Position numbers and translations under genes: made by a program | Shown: positions 46,901 to 55,966 of the stretch, one piece after another | Position numbering within the stretch: the stretch's first letter is position 1 | Layout: every line of letters begins with the position of its first letter | Assembly (NCBI GenBank): GCA_027563935.2 | Contig: JANVAS020000231.1 | Coordinates: 14,960,001-15,024,000 of the forward strand | Length of the DNA stretch: 64,000 bases | Direction of reading: 5' to 3' | Source: Costus lasius | Taxonomy: Eukaryota; Streptophyta; Magnoliopsida; Zingiberales; Costaceae | Notes under the pieces: generated by a model | What the model was told of the DNA's origin: nothing | The model's input: only the letters and a program-made list of their open reading frames with translations | Databases searched by the model: none

Positions 46901-47258
46901 TACAGATACATTCCCACAGGCCTCAAACATTAGCCTTAAGGGCATACCCCAACAATCTCCCAATGTACCCATGAGTCTACATCTTATTCCATGCTCGGAG
47001 CATCGTATAAGATTAGAACACATATTAGTCTCAATCATATCAAGGCTGTCTCATGTTCACCAAGATATCTCGACTAAGGACATATAGCATGTCAGCCTAG
47101 CTGAACAGCTTTGAGACATTATTCAGAAGTACACTTATTACAGCAGACAAGGTAACAAACTGAATAACAACCATTGCCTTTATAAACAAAAGTGTTTATA
47201 CATGATACTGTTACAATCCCAAGGCCTCAAACATTAGCCTTAAGGGCATACTCCAACA
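43924..47258 (-). mobile_element. C: solo B-type LTR, interrupted by D
   Basis: Ends TGTTGG...CCAACA with AGATA on both sides, and no internal region. The LTR parts 43924-45307 and about 46961-47258 total about 1680 bp, a full LTR. It contains the palindrome GATAAC-TTAC-GTTATC at 44774-44789. Solo LTRs form when two LTRs of one element recombine and the interior is lost. Confidence 0.9.
45308..46960 (-). mobile_element. D: B-type LTR with a scrap of PPT, no target duplication
   Basis: A 1647-bp LTR (45308-46954; ends TGTAAG / CCCCAACA) followed by ATCTCC, the first bases of the B-family PPT side, then directly by C LTR sequence CAATGTACCC. The left flank is GTACA, but no copy follows on the right, and about 10 bp of C are missing or ambiguous at the join. 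The palindrome here reads GATAAT-TCAC-ATTATC (46120-46135). Confidence 0.85.
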
Positions 47259-47263
47259 AGATA
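47259..47263. repeat. Right target-site duplication of C (AGATA)
   Basis: Copy of 43919-43923; it is also part of the B2 integrase codons. Confidence 0.92.
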
Positions 47264-47520
47264 GACATAACCATACCTACTGAAATCATCAGTAAAGGTA
47301 ATGAAGTATGAATAGCCACCTCTGGCATGTTTACTAAATGGCCCACACACATCACTGTGAATGAGGTCAAGTAAACCTAAAGCCCTTTGACCTTTGTTGG
47401 AAAAAGGAGACTTCGTCATTTTACCCATTAAACAAGCTTTGCATGTATCAAGCTCCTCATAGGAGAATGATCCCAGCAGTCCATGATCATGCAACCGCTT
47501 AATGCGCTTCTTGTTAATAT
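47264..47520 (-). pseudogene. B2 integrase fragment between C and A2
   Basis: About 85 codons of integrase: the second Cys pair of the zinc region (CKACLMGKM) and the first catalytic Asp block (LIHSDVCGPF). It is open, but cut at 47520 by A2 in the INKKRIKRL stretch and at 47259 by C. The last five bases, AATAT, should be the left duplication of A2. Confidence 0.9.
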
Positions 47521-49613
47521 TGTTGGTGTATATGCCCTAGGACCTAGTTTTGGTCCATCTTTGTACTACTTGACTCTGATATTAATATATATCTTTCTGG
47601 CATTGTCGTTATCATTGTTTGTCTACACCTGCGATTGTGTACTTACATGATAATGTCCCTGGAGACAGATTGGATCTGTGCTCGAACTATAGTCCCCAGT
47701 CGATGTACCTGAGTGGATATGGGACAACTCTGGTACTTGTGAGACTGGTATGTGGGCTGGTTAGGCACGTGGTGCTAACGCAGACACATGGGTATATCAT
47801 TGGAGGATATACTGGATAGACCCGCTGTGAGGCTATGACTTGGTGTCATAAGTTATCCTCACAAGTGACAGGAGATGCATTGATCCCTTGACTTGAGGTC
47901 ATTGACCATTCTATATGGTTAGGGACTTGCTTTGATGCAACCTAACACCTTGCCGTAGTTGGGAGGTCATAACGGTTGTCATTGAGCATGTCACGACCCA
48001 TATGAGAAGGTCAATGGATAGACATAGGATTTGCCCCTTCCTTAGGGAAGTGTGATATCCATGGAGCTCCCTTATGGTTCTATGACTGAGAGTGTATGGC
48101 CATACCCAGGTGAGAACCTGTTTTAGTCATAGCCATGTGATTGGATGAAAACAAGTGGTGACACACTTGTCCAATCGGATATCAGTACGGCAAAGAGACT
48201 GTAATGCATCTGTACCTAGTTGCGATGATGGGGATGTCGATGTCGATATCCATTCCAATAACCTGGGTAGCAGCGATGCACTGCTAGGTGCCACTCACTG
48301 CTTGTGATGACCTTTGGTCTGCACTGCCAGCGTTAGAGGAACCTATAGGGTCGCACACCTTGATACTCGAGTTTTCATATTGATCGGGTAGCCTTTAGAT
48401 CGAGTTATTGGATAACTCTGATCTATTTGGGAGATTTCATCAGCGCCAATGGGCCTGATGAGATGGAAGAAACTTATTAGGGCCAACTTCCATTTTTGGC
48501 ATATCGATCAAATTAACCATGGTTAGCCTCATTTAACCATGGGTTAAATTGGATTGGATCCAATAGCTTGGTTAACATGCATAATGGACTTTGGGCTTGG
48601 CCCATTGCTTAGTTGGGCTTGCTAATAAGTTGTATTGAAGGGCTAAGAGGCTTGAAGGGTATAATGGGGATGAATTAATGGGATAGGCGCATATGGAATT
48701 CTAGTTGGACTTGAATTTGCGCCTATGCCTTGTTTGGTATCTCCTAGGTGATTAAATCAAATTGGATTTGATTAAATCACACAAGATAATTGATTGGATT
48801 GTGTTTGACAATTGTGGGCTGATCATTAACATAATTAGAGTCCTAATTGGATTAGGACTTGCGCCCAAGCCACATTAGGCAATCCATCATATTGCCTTGA
48901 CTAGGTCTAGGCGCATGGATGGGATTAATGCCTCATATGGCATGATATGGGCGCATATGGCTGATGCTTGCTTTGGCAAGTCTTAGGCGCATATGGGAGT
49001 GGAGATTTAATCAATATATTTGATTGGATAATCTCCTAGAATCATGCCCTAATTGTCAACACTTGCCATTCTTCCCTAACCGCCTCTTGCTCCTATAAAT
49101 AAGCCCTTGCCGCCCCCTCTCTTGATGATGCAAATTCCTTGGAGGCGTGAAGCACTAGAGGGCGACGGCTTGGAGAGCTTAGAGCTCTTCTTCTTCCATC
49201 AAGGGCGCAAGCATGCTTCTTCTCTTCCTTTCCTTGGCGCAAAGGAACAAGAAGGCTTGCGGCGTTGTCTTCTCCGTCCATCTCCTTGGCGCATCACATC
49301 TTGGTGGTGGCGCAAGTTGCTTGGAGGATTCTCCTAAGGCATGGATCTTCTTCCCGAGGCTAGCACCGGGCGAGGAAGAAGAAAACTTGAGGAATCCGTG
49401 TGTGCGAGACTGCAGAGGGCGAACACTTGGGCGCCTTCATCGACATCAGCTTCCAATTGCTTAAAGGTACTTACTATCACATCGTGTCGACCCCCTCGCA
49501 AGAGATCTTCACTGGGTTTTTGGGACTAGCCTGTTTCGGGGACATTCTTCCGCTGCGTAAAATGTATGTCCATGGCTCTGAAATTTGTAAAATGTCCCCG
49601 GGGTTTCCCAACA
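47521..49613 (+). repeat. A2 5' LTR
   Basis: TGTTGGTGTATATGCCC...TTTCCCAACA. Rich in GCGCAT/GGCGCA motifs from 48690 on. TATA box at 49094. The last 211 bp are nearly identical to 1-211. Confidence 0.92.
49094..49101 (+). promoter_or_regulatory. TATA box of A2 LTR
   Basis: TATAAATA in TCCTATAAATAAGCCC, about 515 bp before the LTR end; a typical plant LTR promoter placement. Confidence 0.7.
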
Positions 49614-49614
49614 G

Positions 49615-49625
49615 TGGTATCAGAG
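49615..49625 (+). other. Primer binding site of A2 (initiator tRNA-Met)
   Basis: TGGTATCAGAG, 1 nt after the LTR; the twelfth base, usually C, is G here. Confidence 0.9.
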
Positions 49626-49800
49626 GTACTTGCGAGCCTCGAACGATGTTCTTTCATGCTTTTCATGCTCACATGCCATATCTACATTTTCGCATATTGC
49701 ATAGATGTTGGCGCATGATTTTTCTTTAAGTTGAAAAATTGTAGGTCTCTTGTTTCTTACTTCTAATTAACTTCTTGTGGTTCTTTGCTCTCTTCATGTG

Positions 49801-49859
49801 ATGGGATAGACCCATACGTGGAAGAGAAAATTTCTCCTCTCATAATAGGATAGACCTAT
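49801..49859 (+). other. Twin hairpins with AUAGA loops in A2 leader
   Basis: 49801-49815 is ATGGG-ATAGA-CCCAT and 49845-49859 is ATAGG-ATAGA-CCTAT: the loop is the same and one stem pair is changed on both arms. Between them, 49824-49836 is a GAGAAA-A-TTTCTC inverted repeat. Confidence 0.55.
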
Positions 49860-50790
49860 ATTGAGAGACTTGTTGGAATAGGGCATGGACTGGGTGATTG
49901 CCCTTATCTTAGCAAGTTAGGGATTGCAAGGAGGGCAACCGGTATGCCTCTTGTAGACTCCTGAGAGAAACTTAGAATCAAAGATTTGTGATGTGAAGGG
50001 AAGGAAGAGAGACATGTTTTATGAAAAAGTAAAATTTTAGATTTTATGTTTTTCATGAGCATATAGAATTGCATGAGTAAGTACTTGATTGTGCATGATG
50101 TTGTGGTCGTATGTCAAGCCCCCTAGCATGCCTGTGATGTATCCTTGTGAGGCCTGCGTGCCGCTTTTCTTTTTGCTTTTAACTAAGAAGAAGATTAGGG
50201 TGGCGCATCCACTTGGAGCAAGGTGCATGCTTGCTTGGTTGCGCATCCTTGCCTGATGGCGCAACAAGCTTCAAAGGTGGCACATCCTTGCATGGGGGCG
50301 CAAGTTAGGGTTTGGCCGAGCCTTGTGCTTGTGTGCTATCCCTCTTGTGGCTTGCTAGATGGCGCACCTTCCTTGGAGGAAGACCATGGCATTGGCCGAA
50401 CCTTGTGGGTGTACCCCTAGGGTTTGAGAGCTAAACCATGGGAGAATGACCTTGGAGCCAACCTTGAAGATAGAGCTAGAGGTCGGCTAGGCTAGGTCTA
50501 ATCTTGGGGCTTGAATCCTAGGTCAAGAGTTGAACCCCTTTTTGGCATGGATTGGTTCAATGTCTTGAATGGGCTATGATCACATCATCCTTTTATTGCT
50601 TTCTTTACAAAAGCTAAAGCATGCCTGTGATGTTTTATCATTATGTTATCACCATAGGATTGCATGCCTGTAATGATAGACATAAGATAAAACTGAGATG
50701 ATGGGACCTTAAACAAAAACCCTCAATTAAAATATCAAGTCTAGTAGCCTTCTAACGCGTAGCCCTCACTAAGCTATCGATCAGTGGAGT

Positions 50791-51147
50791 TGTGAACTAT
50801 TTTCCACCCTCGTGGGACACACCCACTTATCTTTAGAAAGTGCGTGGTGGCAATGGTTTCCCCAGTCCAGTTTTAACCTGGGCGTGCCTTCGCAAGGAAA
50901 CTCGTTGGCCCTGGGCATAACGGTTAGGGATGGACTTGACTAGAAGTTCACATGTGCTGGGCACATGGTGAAAGTCTAGAGGCATCGTTGAGAGGTAAGG
51001 GTTTCATGTTGTATCCAGCCCTCGCTGGACATGAAATGCCTGGACTGTCTCAATAAGGGGAGTTGCTTGGAGCAATCGGCCGGCGCGCCCACCTTAGGAA
51101 ACATGGGTCACTTTGTGCATCTCATCCCACCCTCGTGGGACGCGAAG
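50791..51147 (+). other. Three bulged hairpins with CCUC loops before A2 gag
   Basis: 50791-50821: outer UGUG/CACA, 7-nt bulge, inner UUCCAC/GUGGGA. 51002-51036: outer UUUCAUG/CAUGAAA, bulge UUGUA, inner UCCAGC/GCUGGA. 51111-51147: outer CUUUGUG/CGCGAAG, 7-nt bulge, inner UCCCAC/GUGGGA. All three have loop CCUC and the bulge only on the 5' side, as in the B-family hairpins. Confidence 0.6.
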
Positions 51148-51319
51148 CCCTGTGTGGAATGAGGATCTCATCTCACTAGGAAATCTTGGATTTCTCGATT
51201 GACTTTGTGGGTTGTCAATTCGATTAAAAATAGTGGGAGCCATGGTCATTTAAAAGGCAAGTCCAGTTTAAATGACTCGAAGTAGTACTAATCTGCTGTT
51301 TCTTGGTTGTTGTAGAACA

Positions 51320-54260
51320 ATGGCTATGAACAATAGCAGTTGGTTACTGCGATCTACCCTGGATAAGTTGGTTGGATCCAACTTACTGGATTGGTATATG
51401 AACTTGAGAATCGTGCTCAAGCTCGAGAGGAAGCTTTATGTTCTTGAGCATCTTATTCCTGAGCCACTTCCATGCTCGGCCTCAGCGGCTGAGAGGGATG
51501 CTTATGATAAGCATCAGGTTGATACTTTGGAGGATGCTAACCAACATGTCACTTGAATTTAAAGGGTGATATGAATCGAAGAGTGCCTCTGAAATTATTT
51601 TAATCTAAGGCAGCTCTTTGATGAATTGGTTGAGCTCAATCCTGCTAAAGTTGATATTCAGTGTGTTGAGCCGAAAGGCTTGACCAAGGAACTGAAATTA
51701 AAGATGGATATGATCAGGAATAATAGGTGCTATTCATGTGGAGGGCCACCTCACATGTTGAAGGACATGTTGCAACTTCAGAATGAGGAGAAGAAAGGCA
51801 AGGCCTTGTCTTCATGCTCAGGTATTTATGTTACCGAAGTCAACCTTTCTACTCCTATGACATGGGTATTGGATACCGCATGTGGAGTACAAATATGCAA
51901 AGACTCAGAAAGGATAGATCGGTAAGGCCTAGAGAGATTGACCTACGGATAGGTAACAGGGCACAAGTTGCTGTTGTTGCTGTAGGAGTTTTTCTCCCTG
52001 CCTTCTGGACTTCAGTTAAAGCTAGACAATTGCTATTATGTACCTTCCCTTACCAAAACATTGTATCCACTCCTTGCTTGGCAAAGAAAGGATTTAGGTT
52101 TGAAATAAAAGAGAACTTATGTTCTTTTTCTTTTGCAAACATGTTTTATGGGAAGGGTACTTTGTGCAATAGTCCGCATGTCTTGGACATGGTTAGCTCT
52201 ATTTGTAACATAAATATTAAAAGGACCAAACTGAGTGGTTCAGTTGGTGCTTTCCTACGGCATTGTCGATTAGCCCATATAAACAAGAATCGCATTCGAC
52301 AACTCCATGAAAATGGGTTGCTAGATTCGAGTTCCTTGGAGGAACTTGATACATATGAGACTTGTTTATTAGGGAAAATGACAAAGACGCCCTTCACCAA
52401 GACTGGTGAGAGGGCAGGAGGTTTGTTGGATCTCATACATAGTGATGTGTGTGGGCTATTCAATAAATAAGCCAAAGGAGGGTATAACTACTTCATCACA
52501 TTTATTGATGACTTCAGTAGATATGGTTATGTCTACATGATGAGACATGAGTCTGAATCCTTTGAGAAATTTAAGGAGTTTAGACATGAAGTAGAGAACC
52601 AGCTTGGTAAATCCTTTAAGGATCTTCGATCAGATCGTGATGGAGAGCACCTGAGCAGTGTATTCTTTGACTATCTCAGTAAGTGTGGGATCCTATCCAA
52701 CTCACTCCTCCTAGAGCACCTCGGTAGAATGGTGTATCTGAAAGGAGAAATCGAACCTTGTTGGACATAGTTCAGTCTATGATGAGTCATGCAACTCTAC
52801 CTCCCTCATTATGGGGACATGCACTTAAAAAAGCTTCTCTAATACTGAATGATGTTCCATCTAAGAGTGTCTTAAAGATTCATACGAGGTATGGAATGGG
52901 AGACGCCCTAAATCTCACTTTTATCAGGATCTAGGGATGTGAGGCTTATGTCCAACGTCAGGATTCTAGCAAGCTAGAACCTAGATCTGATAAGTGTATG
53001 TTTGTGGGGTACCCTAAGGAGACTAAGGGTTACTACTTCTATATTCCCACCGAGAATAAAGTTTTTGTTGCTCGGGGTACGGTCTTTCTAGAGAAAGAAT
53101 TTCTCATGAAAGAAGTTAGTGGGAGGAAGTTTGACTTGGACGAGGTCCAAGTGCAACCACAAGACATAGAGATGGGAACCTGAACCACCTGCACCGGTTG
53201 CTAGGCAGCCCGAGGCTCAGACACAGGCCCCATGTAGGTCTGGGAGGTTTCGTCGTGCACCTGAGAGGTATGGGTCGCTGCCGACCCAACACGACGGGAT
53301 CTTCATCATGGAGGATGAACCCAGGACTTATGATGAGGCGGTCAGTGGACCGGACTCCGAGAGATGGCTTGAGGCCATGCGATCCGAGATGGATTCCATG
53401 TCGGCTAACCAAGTATGGGATTTGGTTGAGCTGCCTGATGGGGTAAAACCCATAGGGTGTAAATGGGTCTTCAAGAGGAAGACAGACATGGATGGCAAAA
53501 TTGTTACCTATAAGGGTAGACTAGTGGCTAAAGGATTTAAACAAGTCCACGGGGTGGACTATGATGAAACCTTCTCGCCAGTTGCCATGATCAAATCCAT
53601 TTGGATTCTGCTTGCTATAGCTGCATATCATGACTATGAGATATGACAGATGGATATGAAGACAGCATTCCTTAACGGGAAGCTAACTAAGGATGTGTAT
53701 ATGACACAACCTAATGACTTCATCCATCCTGCAGATACTAGTAAAGTCTGCAGGCTAAAGAAATCCATTTATGGATTAAAGCAAGCATCTCGAAGTTAGA
53801 ATCTTCAGTTTGATGAAGCTGTGAGAGATTATAGCTTTATCAAAAGTGAAGATGACGCCTGTGTATACAGAAAATTCAGTGGGAGCTTGGTGACTTTTCT
53901 GGTCATGTATGTCGATGACATACTGCTCATCCAAAACGACATCCCTAGTCTTCGAGCTGTGAAGACATGGTTAGGGAAGTGTTTCGAGATGAAGGACTTA
54001 GGGGAGGCCGCCTATATTCTAGGCGTGAGGATCTACTGGGATAGATCCAAGAGGCTCTTGGCCCTTAGTCAGAGTACCCACATTGATAAGGTCCTGGAGA
54101 GGTTCAACTTGGAGCAATCCAAGAAGGGATACCTTCCAGTGAGACATGGCCTTACTCTCTCAAAGAACCAGTGTACTAACACAGAGGCTGAGAGAGATGA
54201 CATGAGTCGAGTGCCCTATGCTTCGGCGGTGGGATCGATCATGTATGCAATGTTGTGTAC
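51320..54260 (+). pseudogene. A2 gag-pol pseudogene
   Basis: Starts at an ATG whose product (MAMNN..., SNLLDWYMNLRIVLKLERKLYVLE) matches the B-family Gag start. The middle of Gag is missing, and the knuckle keeps only CX2C of its ligand pattern. Then come protease (DTA, near 51869), the integrase zinc region and first Asp block (52260-52470, with a TAA at the end), the DRDGEH block and later pieces, the region before RT (53308 on), and RT with YVDD near 53908. Stops include TGA at 53644 and TAG at 53797, each where relatives have Trp. The frame ends at 54260 in the RNase H approach because B4 is inserted. Not translatable. Confidence 0.9.
54256..54260. repeat. Presumed left target-site duplication of the B4/B5 array (TGTAC)
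   Basis: TGTAC directly precedes the LTR. The partner would lie beyond the last LTR of the array, outside the window. Confidence 0.5.
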
Positions 54261-55946
54261 TGAAAGTCCCATAAAGAGGGAAGGAAACCCTAATAGGCGC
54301 AAGTAAGGGATTTAAAACAGCGGAAGAGGGTTTCTAAGATCGCATAGCATGTATTATGATCAACTTTAAAATATGAAAAAGAATTCATACCATGGCCATT
54401 TCAAGATGGCGCCTTGGAAGCAAAGATCAAATGAGATCTTCTCCTTGTCGTCACACACAGGATGATGACGCTATCTCCCTTGGTGCTCCTTGTGCTAGCA
54501 AGGTTCCAAGAGGTCCTTGTCGAGTGAAAGGGAATGATGAGATCTCGATCTCTCTTGGCCGAATCCTCCTCTATCCTTCAAGCGTGGCCGCACTCACACA
54601 AGGTGTCGAGAGGAATATGGGCGAGAGGGAAAAATCGTAGAGGCGAAAATAGAGCATCCTCTATTTGGACTAGAGCGCTCTCCAAGTGGAGATCATGGTT
54701 ACTAAAAATAGTAACCACTCATCGCCCCAACGTTCACACCAAGTGAACATGTCGTCAACTCCTCTCCCCTTGAACCATGCGCTCATTTAGTGAGCCGGTT
54801 CATTTTGGTTCAATTTAAGAACCAATCAAGCCAAGCAACTAGCCCAAATCATAATTAAACCATAAGGCTTTTGATCTGACCGTTGATCTCTTAATGCTCC
54901 TGATCTGACCGATCTAGCATCCATTCTCTCGATCGAAGCTTACCGATCTCAAGCCCTAATCAATCAAACATGATCAGACCAGATCTCACTTACAATCAGA
55001 GATTAAATCCCTTTAAACTGAACCCAAACAATTCAGTCCACACGATCTGACTTAAGTAAGCCATATCATCAAATTGTGCGACCCTAAGGGTTTCCTTTAA
55101 ATGTCGGTAACGATAACTCACGTCATCACGATCAATGAGGGGTATCTAGCAACACATCACTGTCTCCCGATATAAAGAAAAGAGTCTTCCAAGACTACAC
55201 CCAAAAACAGCACAAGTGTGAATCAACTTCACTAGGCATACATGTGTCCTTTGCCACTGGATGTTCTTATTGGACAAGCGTGTCAAGCTTGTAACTCCAA
55301 TATGACGAGCATGATTAGAACAGATGAACACTGTCACCTGGGTATGGCCATACTCTTTTCTCAATCATCTCATCCAGGGGGCCCCTTTAGAACATCACAC
55401 TCCTTAAACAAGGAGACGGTAATCCTATGTCTATCACTAGTGCCCTAACCTGACTCAAGCTCACCATCCAAGATAGTCTATAATCATTATGTTTCAAATG
55501 ATATTGAACTACCTCAAAACAATGACAATCATCATTTAGAAAACACAAGTGATCTCAAGTCAAAGGAAATGTGCCACTTGTTGCACTCAAGGATTATTCA
55601 CATTGTGACAAAAATTGAATAACCTAGTAGGGTCTGTCCAGTACATCCAATGTACCCATGAGTCTACATCTTATTCCATGCTCGAAGCATCCTATAAGAT
55701 TAGAACACATATTAGTCTCAATCATATCAAGGCTGTCTCATGTTCACCAAGATATCTCGACTAAGGACATATAGCATGTCAGCCCAGCTGAACAGCTTTG
55801 AGACATTATTCAGAAGAACATATATTGCAGCAGACAATGTAGACAACTGAATAATAACCATGCCTTTATAAACATAACAGTTTATTACATGATACAGATA
55901 CATTCCCATAGGCCTCAAACATTAGCCTTAAGGGCATACCCCAACA
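54261..55946 (-). repeat. B4 3' LTR
   Basis: 1686 bp; element strand TGTTGGGGTATGCCC...GACTTTCA. Palindrome at 55112-55127 with one mismatch. Confidence 0.94.
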
Positions 55947-55957
55947 ATCTCCCACTT
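55947..55957 (-). other. Polypurine tract of B4
   Basis: AAGTGGGAGAT on the minus strand. Confidence 0.88.
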
Positions 55958-55966
55958 GCACTTAAT

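Larger units (their letters stand above)
39880..47520 (-). mobile_element. B2: Ty1/Copia element, 3' half, interrupted by C/D and A2
   Basis: Starts with a 1676-bp 3' LTR (39880-41555), then PPT, RNase H, RT and integrase on the minus strand. Solo LTR C with D splits it at 43924. At 47521, in the middle of the integrase zinc region, A2 begins. The remaining 5' half (protease, gag, leader, PBS, 5' LTR) should lie beyond the window, after A2. Confidence 0.88.
49626..51319 (+). other. A2 untranslated leader
   Basis: 1.7 kb with no convincing gene. It holds twin hairpins (49801-49859), scattered GCGCATCC repeats (50200-50350), three GCATGCCTGT repeats (near 50127, 50621, 50663) and three CCUC-loop hairpins just before gag (50791-51147). 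Confidence 0.75.
47521..54260 (+). mobile_element. A2: Ty1/Copia element with 2.1-kb LTR, 5' part
   Basis: A 5' LTR of 2093 bp, PBS, 1.7-kb leader and a decayed gag-pol that runs to the RT/RNase H border, where B4 interrupts it. It is inserted in B2 integrase. The rest of RNase H, the PPT and the 3' LTR should lie right of the window. Pol is related to the B family (YVDDILLI, GSIMYAMLCT), but the two families are clearly distinct in LTR and leader. Confidence 0.9.

Noticed and set aside
53116..53446. Open frames on both strands near 53116-53446
   Set aside because: These are out-of-frame shadows of the A2 region that precedes RT.
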